Origin: Martelella radicis | Lineage (GTDB): Bacteria > Pseudomonadota > Alphaproteobacteria > Rhizobiales > Rhizobiaceae | Assembly (NCBI RefSeq): GCF_014196625.1 | Contig: NZ_JACIDZ010000008.1 | Coordinates: 1-64,000 of the forward strand | Direction: 5' to 3' | Length of the DNA: 64,000 bases | In this document: in pieces, positions 50,905 through 59,395 of the stretch | How the letters are laid out: each line of letters opens with the position of its first letter | Position numbering within the stretch: the first letter of the stretch is position 1 | The notes under the pieces: model-generated | Databases searched by the model: none | Told to the model about the DNA's origin: nothing | What the model saw: only the letters and a program-made list of their open reading frames with translations | Position numbers and translations under genes: made by a program

Positions 50905-51786
50905 ATGGAACCCAGGGTGGAATGCGTTCAGACCGTCGAGGCGCGACTCGGGGAAACGCCGCTGTGGTGCGAGCGCACGCAAAGGCTGGTGTGGATCGAC
51001 ATCGAGGAACCGCGCCTGTTCCGGCTTGATCCGGCAACCGGCAAGGCAAGCGTCAGCACGCAGGCCTCGACCTATCTCGGCTGCCACGCCCTGACTCGCT
51101 CGGGACTTCATCTGATCGCACGCGATCTGGAACTGGTGATGGAAGATCCGGAGACGGGCCGGTCGGAGCCCTTCGGGCGCGTTCCCGACGAGGCTTTGCC
51201 CGCGACAAGGCTGAATGACGGGCGCGTCGACAGGAACGGGCGGCTTTGGATCGGGACGATGGACAATGGGCTGAACCAGGGGCTGGGGCGGCTTTATCGC
51301 GTCGATGCCGATGGCGCGTTCACGCCCTTTTACGACGATGTGATTGTGGCAAACGGCATCGCCTTCGACCCCGGCGGGCGTCATATGTATTTCACCGATA
51401 CGCGCAGGCATCTGACATGGAAGATAACGCTGGACGAGGCCGGAGAGCGGCCGGTCTCGCGCACGGTCTTCGCCGATTACAGCGCCGGCGGTGAACGTCC
51501 CGACGGCGCCTGCGTGGATGCCGATGGCTGCCTCTGGCAGGCCTTTTTCGCGGGCGGCGCGATCGTGCGCTATACGCCCGATGGCCGGATCGACCGAAAG
51601 ATTGGTTTGCCGGTGACCAATCCGACCTGCCTTTGTTTCGGCGGCCCGGATTACAAGACGCTGTTCGTCACCACAGCGTACAAATTCTTGAGCGAGGAAC
51701 AACGCGCAGACGAGCCGCTCGCCGGCAGCGTTTTCGCTATAACCGGAGCGGGCCAGGGGGTGGCCGAGCACCGTTTCGATTTCTAG
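50905..51786 (+). CDS. SMP-30/gluconolactonase-family lactone hydrolase
   Basis: 293 residues from the ATG at 50905, which has GGGGAGG 6-7 bases upstream; an ATG at 50887 overlapping the previous stop is the alternative. Six-bladed propeller landmarks are ARLGETPLWCERTQRLVWID (Glu metal ligand), RLNDGRVDRNGRLWIGTMD, NGIAFDPGG and RPDGACVDADG. Family enzymes open gluconolactone and similar lactones. In this operon a cyclitol- or chlorogenate-derived lactone (quinide-like) is conceivable, but this is inference. Confidence 0.88.
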   Translation: MEPRVECVQTVEARLGETPLWCERTQRLVWIDIEEPRLFRLDPATGKASVSTQASTYLGCHALTRSGLHLIARDLELVMEDPETGRSEPFGRVPDEALPATRLNDGRVDRNGRLWIGTMDNGLNQGLGRLYRVDADGAFTPFYDDVIVANGIAFDPGGRHMYFTDTRRHLTWKITLDEAGERPVSRTVFADYSAGGERPDGACVDADGCLWQAFFAGGAIVRYTPDGRIDRKIGLPVTNPTCLCFGGPDYKTLFVTTAYKFLSEEQRADEPLAGSVFAITGAGQGVAEHRFDF

Positions 51787-51808
51787 GGATGCTGAGGAGG
51801 AGGATAAT

Positions 51809-52795
51809 ATGACATTTCACAGCAAAATCAGGAGGCTGGCAATAATAACGGCCGTCGCGGTAATGACGGCGGCCGGCGCGCAGGCGCAGGACAGGATCGA
51901 ACTTCTCTATTCCGACGTGACTTCGGCGGATGTGCCGCGGTCCGAGGCGATGACCGGTATCTTCGCCGATGAGATCAGCGACGACTTCGACCTGAAGGCG
52001 CATTTCAACGGCACGCTGGTCAAGCAGGGCGCGGAACTGGTCGCCGTCCAGCGCGGCAATCTGGATCTGGCCATTCTGCCGCCGTCGGATTTTGCCGAAC
52101 AGGCGCCGGCATTCGATATTCTCGGCGCGGCCTACGTCGTACGGGATGCAGACCATCTGATGCGGATCTTCAACAGCGATGTCGGCGATTCCTTCCGCGA
52201 GATGGCGCGCGAGAAGATGGGGGTCGAGATCCTTGCGCCCGCCTATTACGGCCGCCGCCAGGTCAATGTCGTCGGCGACGAGAGGATCATGACGCCCGAA
52301 GACATGGCAGGCATCAAGCTACGCATGCCCGGCGGCGATAGCTGGCAGTTCCTCGGCAAGGCCATCGGCGCCAATCCTGTGCCGATTCCCTATCCAGAGG
52401 TCTACACCGCCCTGCAGACCGGCGTCATCGATGGCCAGGACAACCCGCTTCCCAATGACAAGGCGATGAAGTTCTACGAGGTGACGGACCAGATCGTGCT
52501 GACCGGGCACAATGTCGGTTTCGGCATGCTGATCATGAGCGCGGACCGCTTCGACAGCCTGAGCGAAGCCCAGCAGCAGACCCTGCGCGACGCGGCCGAG
52601 AAGGCGTTTACCTGGTCGAACGCGCAGTACCTGAAGCAGGAAGACGAGTTGGTATCCTTCTTCAAGGACCAGGGTCTCGATGTCTACACCCCCGATGTCG
52701 AGGCGTTCCGTGCCTACGCGCAGAAGCAATATCTCGATTCGGACATGTCCGAGCACTGGCCCGAAGGCATGCTGGACAGGATCAACGGCCTTTGA
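51809..52795 (+). CDS. TRAP transporter substrate-binding protein DctP, copy 1
   Basis: 328 residues. Signal peptide IRRLAIITAVAVMTAAGAQA, then the DctP pattern FNGTLVKQGAELVAVQRGNL, the conserved arginine region MAGIKLRMPGGDSWQFLG and ALQTGVIDGQDNPLP. AGGAGGAGG ribosome site. It is followed by a second, clearly paralogous DctP gene with which it shares most of the core motifs. Confidence 0.93.
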   Translation: MTFHSKIRRLAIITAVAVMTAAGAQAQDRIELLYSDVTSADVPRSEAMTGIFADEISDDFDLKAHFNGTLVKQGAELVAVQRGNLDLAILPPSDFAEQAPAFDILGAAYVVRDADHLMRIFNSDVGDSFREMAREKMGVEILAPAYYGRRQVNVVGDERIMTPEDMAGIKLRMPGGDSWQFLGKAIGANPVPIPYPEVYTALQTGVIDGQDNPLPNDKAMKFYEVTDQIVLTGHNVGFGMLIMSADRFDSLSEAQQQTLRDAAEKAFTWSNAQYLKQEDELVSFFKDQGLDVYTPDVEAFRAYAQKQYLDSDMSEHWPEGMLDRINGL

Positions 52796-52904
52796 GGAGG
52801 GAAAGGCCAGCCCCCGCAATTCAAGTGAACGTGCGATGCCTCGCGCGTCAATGAGGACATTCCGCGATGGGAGATCGCCGGGATGAAAACAGGAGGAGAG
52901 AGAA

Positions 52905-53891
52905 ATGATCAATCGCAGAACTCTGTTGGGCGCCGTCGCCGTCATCGGCATGGCGTTTGCAAGCGCGGCCCCGTCGCTGGCGCAGGACGCTCCGCAGAAG
53001 CTACGCTTCTCGGCCGTGTTCTCCGAGCAGGACATTCGCGCGGACATGATGAAACAGCTTGAGGAAGACGTGTCGGCCATGGCAGACCTCGAGCTCTACT
53101 ACGGCGGCAACCTGTTCAAGCAGACAACCGAGATCATCGCCATCCAGCGCGGCAATCTCGAAATGGGCAATGTTTCGCCGCAGGATATCGCCACGCAGGT
53201 TCCGGCCTTTTCCATTCTGACCTCGGCCTATCTTTTCCGCGATGCCGAGCATCTGAATGAATTCTTCAAGAGCGATGCCGGCGCCGAGATGAAGGCCCTG
53301 GCCGAAGATCAGCTCGGCATCCATATTCTCGGACCGACCTATTTCGGCACCCGCCAGGTCGGGTTGCGCATCGACAAGAAGATCAACACGCCGGAGGACA
53401 TGGCGGGGGTGAAGCTCAGAATGCCGGGCGGCGACGCATGGCAATTCCTTGGCCGCGCGCTCGGCGCCAATCCCACGCCCATGGCCTATGCCGAGGTCTA
53501 TACCGGTCTTCAGACCGGCGCGATCGACGGACAGGACAATCCGCTGCCGAACGTCGAGAACATGAAGTTCTACGAGGTGATGGATCAGATCGCGCTGACC
53601 TCGCATCTGGTGGGGTATGATCTGCTGGTTATCTCGCAGGATGCGTGGGATTCTTTTACCGATGAGCAGAGGGCCGAGTTCGAGGCCGCCGCCGACAAGG
53701 CGATCGCCTGGAGCACCGAGCAGCATCTGAAGCGCGAAGGGGAGCTTGCCTCCTTCTTCGAGGAGCAGGGGCTGGATATCTACACGCCCGATGTCGACGC
53801 CTTCCGCGCGCATGCGCAGGAGATGTATCTGAATTCCGACCTGTCGAAGGACTGGCCGGAAGGCATGCTCGACCGCATCAACGCGCTCTGA
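52905..53891 (+). CDS. TRAP transporter substrate-binding protein DctP, copy 2
   Basis: 328 residues, signal peptide INRRTLLGAVAVIGMAFASA ending SLAQD. Same length as copy 1 and the same landmarks (MAGVKLRMPGGDAWQFLGRA, GLQTGAIDGQDNPLP, DWPEGMLDRIN at the end), but with many substitutions, so it is an old duplication rather than a recent repeat. Only one DctQ/DctM pair follows. Two binding proteins sharing one membrane complex could widen the substrate range. AGGAGGAG ribosome site. Confidence 0.93.
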   Translation: MINRRTLLGAVAVIGMAFASAAPSLAQDAPQKLRFSAVFSEQDIRADMMKQLEEDVSAMADLELYYGGNLFKQTTEIIAIQRGNLEMGNVSPQDIATQVPAFSILTSAYLFRDAEHLNEFFKSDAGAEMKALAEDQLGIHILGPTYFGTRQVGLRIDKKINTPEDMAGVKLRMPGGDAWQFLGRALGANPTPMAYAEVYTGLQTGAIDGQDNPLPNVENMKFYEVMDQIALTSHLVGYDLLVISQDAWDSFTDEQRAEFEAAADKAIAWSTEQHLKREGELASFFEEQGLDIYTPDVDAFRAHAQEMYLNSDLSKDWPEGMLDRINAL

Positions 53892-53908
53892 GCGGCTCCA
53901 ACATCAAC

Positions 53909-53937
53909 GACCGTATCCGGCTTTTCCGGATACGGTC
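53909..53937 (+). terminator. Hairpin between DctP copy 2 and DctQ
   Basis: GACCGTATCCGG (53909-53920) pairs perfectly with CCGGATACGGTC (53926-53937) over a 5-base loop, with no U-run. It follows the second binding-protein gene by 17 bases and should stabilise the upstream message and reduce read-through to the membrane components. Confidence 0.6.
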
Positions 53938-53957
53938 CCGCCTGAGGCAGAACAACC

Positions 53958-54467
53958 TTGCAAAGACTGAAGCAAATAGGCGCGTGGCTGCACCGCAGGG
54001 CTGAAAACATCGCCGCTTTGATGCTGGCGATCATGTTCTGCGCCTTCATCGTCCAGGTGGCCTTCCGCTATCTTCTGAACCTGCCGATCGGCGGAGCGTC
54101 GGAACTCACCATCCTGATGTGGCTTTGGCTCGTGCTCTGGGGCGCGGCCTTCGTCCTTCGCGAATCCGACGAAATCCGCTTTGATTTCGTGCTCACGCTC
54201 GCCAGCCGGCGCGTGCGCCGCGTCATGTCGCTTCTGGCGGCCGGCGCGCTTCTGTTTCTCTACGGTTATTCCCTGCCGGCGGTGTGGGATTACGTGACCT
54301 TCATGAAGGTCCAGGACACGTCCTATCTCGATATCCGCTATGATTATGTCTATTCGATCTACATCATCTTCGCCGTGGCCGTTCTGGTGCGCTATGCTTG
54401 GCTGTTCTGGAGCGCTCTGACCAACCGCTATGTCGAACATTCCGAGTTCGGGGAGCCCGACGAATGA
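53958..54467 (+). CDS. TRAP transporter small permease DctQ
   Basis: 169 residues, TTG start at 53958. Four hydrophobic helices; landmarks are QVAFRYLLNLPIGGASELTI, a tryptophan-rich LMWLWLVLWGAAFVLRESDEI and a C-terminal tail. Overlaps the DctM ATG. Supports assembly of the large subunit with the binding protein. Confidence 0.9.
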   Translation: MQRLKQIGAWLHRRAENIAALMLAIMFCAFIVQVAFRYLLNLPIGGASELTILMWLWLVLWGAAFVLRESDEIRFDFVLTLASRRVRRVMSLLAAGALLFLYGYSLPAVWDYVTFMKVQDTSYLDIRYDYVYSIYIIFAVAVLVRYAWLFWSALTNRYVEHSEFGEPDE

Positions 54468-55759
54468 TGGACCCCTTCGCGCTCAGCGTCATCTCGATCA
54501 TTCTTCTGGCGCTTCTCGGGCTGCCGGTCGGCCACGCCATGATCGCCTCGTCGATCCTCTATCTGATGCTTGCCGGCCTCGACATGGGGACCGCGGCCGA
54601 GCAGATTCTGAACGGGCTGTTTTCAAGCTATATCCTGCTGGCGGTGCCGCTCTTCATTCTGGCTGCTGAACTGATGAATTCCGGCAGCATGACGCTGCGC
54701 CTTCTTGCCTTCTGCAATGCCTTTGTCGGGCGCTTCCCGGGCGGTCTTGCACTCGTCAACGTCGCCCAGAGCATCATTTTCGCGGGCATGTCGGGTTCCG
54801 CTCTTGCCGATGCGGCGGGCACCGGCAAGATGATGCAGAAGATGATGACGGATGGCGGCAAATATCCGCCCGCCTTCGCCGCCGCGCTCACCGCCTCCAC
54901 CGCCGTCATCGGGCCGATCATTCCGCCGTCGATCCCGATGGTTATCTATGCGCTCGTGTCGGATGCCTCGATCGGCTACCTCTTTCTTGCCGGCGTCGTG
55001 CCGGGCCTTCTGATGGGGCTGGTGCAGATCGTGATCATCGTCACGACCGCCAAGCGCCGGGCTTTTCCGGTGGAGGATCCGGTGCCGATGCGCAGGCTGC
55101 CCAGGATCGTCATCAAGGCCTTCCCTGTGCTGATGATGCCGGTCGTGCTTTTGAGCGGCATTTACGGCGGCGCCACGACGCCGACAGAGGCGGCGGCGAT
55201 CGCGGCGCTCTATGCTCTGGTTATCTCCGCATTGCTGTACAACAGCGTTAGCGTGAACGCAGTCTACCACTCGCTGCTGTCGAGCGCGCGCACCACCGCT
55301 TCGATCGGCATGCTGATCGCCGGCGCGCTGGTCTTCAATTATGTGGTGACGATCGAGAATGTGCCGACGGCGCTCAGCCAGTGGCTGGCAGGCTTCGATC
55401 TGACGCCGGTGATGTTCCTGCTGATCGTGAACGTCATCCTGCTTGCGCTCGGCTGCCTGCTGGAGGGCACGACGGTTCTTCTGGTGATCGTGCCGGTGTT
55501 CATCCCGACCGCCAACGCGCTCGGGATCGATCTCGTGCATTTCGGCGTCGTCTGCGTGGTCAATATCATGCTGGGCCTGATCACGCCGCCCTATGGGCTG
55601 CTGCTCTTCGTCATGTCCAGCATATCGGGAAAATCCCTGCACGCGATCATTCGCGAGATCCTGCCCTTCCTGGTGGCGCTCCTTGCCGCGCTGCTCCTGA
55701 TCACGCTGTTTCCGGACATTTCGCTCTGGCTGCCAAGGCAGTTCGGCTACAAGGGATAA
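54464..55759 (+). CDS. TRAP transporter large permease DctM
   Basis: 431 residues from the ATG at 54464 inside the DctQ stop. Around 12 hydrophobic segments; family motifs NILFAGMSGSALADAAGTG-like (IFAGMSGSALADAAGTGKMM), ASTAVIGPIIPPSIPMVIYA, GIYGGATTPTEAAA and the late GLITPPYGLLLFVMS are present. This subunit carries the sodium-coupled transport. Confidence 0.93.
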   Translation: MMDPFALSVISIILLALLGLPVGHAMIASSILYLMLAGLDMGTAAEQILNGLFSSYILLAVPLFILAAELMNSGSMTLRLLAFCNAFVGRFPGGLALVNVAQSIIFAGMSGSALADAAGTGKMMQKMMTDGGKYPPAFAAALTASTAVIGPIIPPSIPMVIYALVSDASIGYLFLAGVVPGLLMGLVQIVIIVTTAKRRAFPVEDPVPMRRLPRIVIKAFPVLMMPVVLLSGIYGGATTPTEAAAIAALYALVISALLYNSVSVNAVYHSLLSSARTTASIGMLIAGALVFNYVVTIENVPTALSQWLAGFDLTPVMFLLIVNVILLALGCLLEGTTVLLVIVPVFIPTANALGIDLVHFGVVCVVNIMLGLITPPYGLLLFVMSSISGKSLHAIIREILPFLVALLAALLLITLFPDISLWLPRQFGYKG

Positions 55760-55765
55760 GTTGCG

Positions 55766-56218
55766 ATGAACAAACCGATCTATGTCCTGAACGGGCCCAA
55801 TCTGAATCGGCTCGGCCTGCGCGAGCCGGAGATCTATGGCGCGACGACGCTGGCCGAGGTCGAGGCGATGTGCATGGAGGCCGCCGGCGAGGAGGGATTG
55901 GTGTTCCGCCAGACCAATTCCGAAGAAGAGATGATTGCATGGATCCACGAGGCGATCGATGCTTCGAGCGCGCTTCTGATCAATCCGGCCGCCTTTACCT
56001 TCTATTCGATGGCGATCATGGACGCGTTGAAGATGTATCCCGGTCCGATGATCGAATTCCACATCTCCAATGTCCACAAGCGCGAGCCGATCTATCACAA
56101 TTCCCTGGTCTCCCCCGTGGCGACGGCGGTGATGGCTGGCTGCGGCGCACGCGGCTATCCTCATGCGGTGCGCATCCTGCGGGAAATGGTAGCTGAGACG
56201 TTCCCGTCGGATCAATAG
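55766..56218 (+). CDS. aroQ: Type II 3-dehydroquinate dehydratase
   Basis: 150 residues, usual length for the dodecameric type II enzyme. Motif NGPNLNRLGLREPEIYG contains the flexible-loop Arg and catalytic Tyr; the substrate Asn in LINPAAF and catalytic His in EFHISNVH follow. The usual AYTHTS segment reads AFTFYS. In this operon it should convert 3-dehydroquinate to 3-dehydroshikimate for the QuiC enzyme, giving quinate to protocatechuate together with the AroE-like dehydrogenase. A housekeeping copy would be expected elsewhere. Confidence 0.93.
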   Translation: MNKPIYVLNGPNLNRLGLREPEIYGATTLAEVEAMCMEAAGEEGLVFRQTNSEEEMIAWIHEAIDASSALLINPAAFTFYSMAIMDALKMYPGPMIEFHISNVHKREPIYHNSLVSPVATAVMAGCGARGYPHAVRILREMVAETFPSDQ

Positions 56219-56399
56219 CGGCAACAGGGGACGGCCCCTTGCCATCGGGAGTTTGCCGCCTTTTTTTGGGAAAAAAGCGCGATCCTTCCTGGCCTCTGAC
56301 TGGCCTCCAGCCCGAACCGCGCTTGCCAAAATGGCCTGTCGCTGCGGCCCGGAAAGCGGCATCGTCGGAAACGGGCCTTGTCATCTTCTGGCATCAGAT

Positions 56400-56422
56400 A
56401 TATCAATCATGATAATTGATAT
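56400..56422. promoter_or_regulatory. FCD-GntR operator before the aldo-keto reductase
   Basis: ATATCAAT (56400-56407) and ATTGATAT (56415-56422) are perfect 8-bp inverted arms around CATGATA. The sequence just left of it gives GATATATCAA, shared with the site at 58138-58147. It ends two bases before the AAGGAGG ribosome site, so a bound repressor would cover the transcription start. Bases 56219-56399 contain no gene. Confidence 0.7.
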
Positions 56423-56436
56423 CTAAGGAGGTGCCT

Positions 56437-57399
56437 TTGACGGAGGTTGGGCAAAGAGCGCAAATCGCCTTTGGCTGCGCGGCGTTGGCTGGTCTTTACG
56501 CGCCGGTTTCCGCCGATGAAGCTCATGATGTGCTGGCGGCAGCATGGGATGCCGGGATCCGCCGTTTCGACACGGCGCCCTTTTATGGCCTTGGCCTTTC
56601 GGAGCGCCGCGTCGGCGATTTCCTCCGCAGCAGGCCGCGCGCCGATTTCACCCTTTCGAGCAAGGTCGGCCGGCTGCTGGAGCCGCTGAAAGGCGATGTG
56701 CCGGACCCGCCGCTTGGGCATTTGCGAAACGGCGTGCGCTACGACTACAGCCATGACGGAATCCTGCGTTCCCACGAGAAGAGCCTTGCCCGACTCGGTC
56801 TCGACCGGATCGATATTCTCTACGTTCACGACATCGGTGAGTTTGCCCACGGACCCGAGGCGAATGCGCGTCACATGAAGGACCTGACCGGTTCGGGCCT
56901 GAAGGCGCTTGAAAGGTTGAAGAGCGAGGGTGCGATTGACGGCTTCGGCCTTGGCGTCAACGAAACGGAGGTCTGCCTCGAACTGATGAAGCACGCGCAT
57001 TTCGACGAGATCCTGCTCGCGGGGCGCTATACGCTGCTCGATCGCTCGGCCGAGGCGGCGCTTCTACCGCGCGCGCAGACTGCAGGAACCCGGCTTGTCA
57101 TCGGCGGCGTGTTCAATTCTGGCATTCTGGCGACCGGGCCGGGGCCGGACGCGCACTTCAACTATGAGCCGGCAACGCCTGAGATCAAGGAGAAGGTCGC
57201 CGCGATCGCCGAAATTGCCGGCAGGTACGGTCTGGCCCTTCCGGAAGCGGCGATCAACTTTCCGGCGGATCATCCATGCGTCTCGCACATCCTGATCGGG
57301 ACGGGCAAACGCAGCAGTCTGATGCGCAACCTGAAACAGTTCGGGCGGGCGCTTCCTCAGGAATTGCTAAACGAAATCAAACCTTTCACCATCCGCTGA
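56437..57399 (+). CDS. Aldo/keto reductase, L-fucose / D-threo-aldose 1-dehydrogenase type
   Basis: 320 residues from a TTG at 56437, six bases after AAGGAGG; earlier in-frame TTG and GTG codons would put the ribosome site inside the gene. Catalytic Asp-Tyr-Lys are visible in FDTAPFYGLGLSERRVG and LSSKVGRL, and the usual catalytic His is in YVHDIGEF. The C-terminal half (GGVFNSGILATGPGP, FNYEPATPEI) matches bacterial L-fucose dehydrogenases, which oxidise the aldose at C1 to the lactone. It precedes an enolase-type dehydratase that would act on the resulting acid. Confidence 0.88.
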   Translation: MTEVGQRAQIAFGCAALAGLYAPVSADEAHDVLAAAWDAGIRRFDTAPFYGLGLSERRVGDFLRSRPRADFTLSSKVGRLLEPLKGDVPDPPLGHLRNGVRYDYSHDGILRSHEKSLARLGLDRIDILYVHDIGEFAHGPEANARHMKDLTGSGLKALERLKSEGAIDGFGLGVNETEVCLELMKHAHFDEILLAGRYTLLDRSAEAALLPRAQTAGTRLVIGGVFNSGILATGPGPDAHFNYEPATPEIKEKVAAIAEIAGRYGLALPEAAINFPADHPCVSHILIGTGKRSSLMRNLKQFGRALPQELLNEIKPFTIR

Positions 57400-57405
57400 T
57401 TCTCG

Positions 57406-58098
57406 TCAATAGAGTCCCATATGACGGCGCAGAGCCGCATCGAAATGCGCCCGAACGGCGTCTTCGGCGGCCTGGACGTCGCGCGCCCGACAGGCCTTGA
57501 GGATCGCCATATGCTCGTTCAGCGAGCGCTGGGCGAGCGGCGGCGTCATCTTCCGGTCGAGCCGCACAAGCCGCAGATAGTGATGCATGCGCTTGTAGCT
57601 GGAATTGATCAGCGGGTTGTCCAGGGCGCCGATGATTGAATCGTGCAGCGCCGCCTCGAGGTGCTCGATCTCCGCCAGAGCATCCGCGTCAAGACCGGTC
57701 TGGCCGATCTTCTCGGACAGCGTTTCATGCTCGTTGAGCAGAGCCGCGATTTCGTCGTCGCTGGCCGTTTCGGCGAAGACCTTCACCGCCGCGCACTCAA
57801 GGATCGTGCGATACTGATAGGTCGAGCGCGTCAGCTCCAGCCCTGGTTTGACGAATTCGATGCCGGAGCGTGGGTGAATGGTCAACACGCCTTCCACTTC
57901 CAGAACCCGTAGGGCATCGCGCAGCGGGGCGACCGGTATGTCCAGCATCTCGACAAGCTGGTTCTGCGAGACGAAGGCGCCGGCCGGCAGCTTCTTCGCG
58001 AACAGATGTTCGAGAATTCGCTCATAGGCAACATCGCTGAGACGTTTTGCGCCATGGGGCTCGGCGGCGCCGGAATTTGACAATTTCGAAGAAACCAC
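57406..58098 (-). CDS. GntR-family regulator, FadR/FCD type
   Basis: 230 residues, GTG start at 58098 with GAGAGG upstream. Winged helix (SDVAYERILEHLFAKKLPAG ... IPVAPLRDALRVLEVEGVLT) then an FCD helical domain with His residues in EAALHDSII and SLNEHMAIL. It is convergent to the aldo-keto reductase gene (6 bases apart) and divergent from the enolase-type gene. GATATATCA palindromes lie in front of both, making it the likely local repressor, responding to a sugar acid. Confidence 0.92.
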   Translation of the reverse strand: MVSSKLSNSGAAEPHGAKRLSDVAYERILEHLFAKKLPAGAFVSQNQLVEMLDIPVAPLRDALRVLEVEGVLTIHPRSGIEFVKPGLELTRSTYQYRTILECAAVKVFAETASDDEIAALLNEHETLSEKIGQTGLDADALAEIEHLEAALHDSIIGALDNPLINSSYKRMHHYLRLVRLDRKMTPPLAQRSLNEHMAILKACRARDVQAAEDAVRAHFDAALRRHMGLY

Positions 58099-58137
58099 TT
58101 GCCTCTCACCCTCAGTATCTATATTACATCCATCATC

Positions 58138-58147
58138 TGATATATCA
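58138..58147. promoter_or_regulatory. FCD-GntR operator in the divergent promoter
   Basis: TGATATATCA is a perfect 10-bp palindrome, 40 bases from the regulator start and 23 bases before the enolase-type gene start, so it could give autoregulation and control of the catabolic operon. The same GATATATCAA core is seen at 56397-56406. Confidence 0.65.
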
Positions 58148-58169
58148 ACTATCGGGAATAGTCTACCAG

Positions 58170-59330
58170 ATGCCCATGCCTATAGCGAGCTTTCGTATCA
58201 CACGCTACCAGTTTCGTCGTCATCGTCCGATTGGCGACAGTCAGGTGCGTGCCGATGATGTGCATGTGGCCGCGCTGGAATTGATCGCCGAAGATGGCAC
58301 CGTCGGACTGGGGTTCATCCAGTCGCTGTTCTTTCCCCTCCCGTCGCAGGCGGAACTGACGCGGATTTTCGCGGCGGAAGTGTTTCCTGGACTTGAGGGC
58401 GAGCAGGCGGGCGCGCTGGTGCACCGCATTGCGAGGCCGCGCGGCGGCAGGCAGCGCGCCGCCTCCATTCCGGCCCACGAGGCGGTGCAGGTCGCGCTCT
58501 GGGACATGTTTGCCAAGCAGCTTGGCATGCCGCTCTACAAACTACTTGGCGGCGGTCACAAGGATCGGGTCCGCGGTTACGCCTCCGGGCTGGACTTCCA
58601 CCTGAGCGATCACGAATTCAGCGAGCTTTTCGGAGCGGCGGATGAACAGGGTTTTTCCGCCTTCAAGATCAAGGTCGGGCACCCTGATTTCGAGTGGGAC
58701 CTGCACCGGCTTGCCCTGTTGAAAAAGGCCGTGCGCGCAGGTGCCGAGATCATGATCGACGCAAACGAGGCCTGGGGCGCGAAGGAAGCGCTCGTCAAGA
58801 TCAACGCGATCGAAGCGCTTGGCTATCGCCTCACCTGGGTCGAGGATCCGATCTTGCGCTCGGATTTCGCCGGACTGAGGATGCTGTGTCAGGCGACCGG
58901 CAATACGCTGATCAATTCCGGCGAATATCTCGATGCCTCCGGCAAGCGGGCGCTGATGACGGCGGGGGCGACCGACATGGTCAACGTTCATGGCCAGATC
59001 ACCGACGTCATGCATGTCGGCTGGCTCGCCGCCGAACTCGGCATACCTGTGTCGCTCGGCAACACCTTTCTGGAGGTCGGCCTGCACCCGGCTCTGGCCC
59101 TGCCGGAGGTCGAGTGGGTCGAATATTCGTTCCAGAATTTCGATCATCTTGTCGAGGAAACCTTTGAAATCCGCGACGGCTATTTCATCGCGCCGGAAAG
59201 ACCCGGCCACGGGTTGGTTCTTGATGAAGCGACGCGCGAGGAATGGGCGCGCCCGGAAATTGTCGCGGCTGACGCCATCGGGCCGGTTCCGCCCGGTTCC
59301 GCGCCTGAGATTTCGGCCGCATCGGCCTGA
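58170..59330 (+). CDS. Enolase-superfamily sugar-acid dehydratase (mandelate racemase/muconate lactonizing type)
   Basis: 386 residues from the ATG at 58170; a second ATG lies two codons later. Barrel motifs: KIKVG (Lys base), MIDANEAW (first Mg ligand), WVEDPIL (second) and INSGEYLD (third); a His on the opposite face is in NVHGQITD. The capping domain begins IASFRITRYQFRRHRPIGDS. Members dehydrate aldonic or aldaric acids to 2-keto-3-deoxy acids. With an L-fucose-dehydrogenase-like gene upstream, a fuconate- or arabinonate-type acid is a reasonable guess. Confidence 0.9.
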   Translation: MPMPIASFRITRYQFRRHRPIGDSQVRADDVHVAALELIAEDGTVGLGFIQSLFFPLPSQAELTRIFAAEVFPGLEGEQAGALVHRIARPRGGRQRAASIPAHEAVQVALWDMFAKQLGMPLYKLLGGGHKDRVRGYASGLDFHLSDHEFSELFGAADEQGFSAFKIKVGHPDFEWDLHRLALLKKAVRAGAEIMIDANEAWGAKEALVKINAIEALGYRLTWVEDPILRSDFAGLRMLCQATGNTLINSGEYLDASGKRALMTAGATDMVNVHGQITDVMHVGWLAAELGIPVSLGNTFLEVGLHPALALPEVEWVEYSFQNFDHLVEETFEIRDGYFIAPERPGHGLVLDEATREEWARPEIVAADAIGPVPPGSAPEISAASA

Positions 59331-59395
59331 ACCAGTGACCGGCCGGCGGCGCCGAGGAGCGCCAGGGCTGCCGGAAACGAAAGAGGGAGGAGAAA

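Noticed and set aside
52905-53891. Assembly duplication of the dctP gene
   Set aside because: The two copies differ throughout at protein and DNA level and have different leaders, so this is a true old duplication.
54623-56362. 579-codon minus-strand frame opposite DctM and aroQ
   Set aside because: Very His/Arg/Gln/Asp-rich mirror translation of hydrophobic membrane helices; not a protein.
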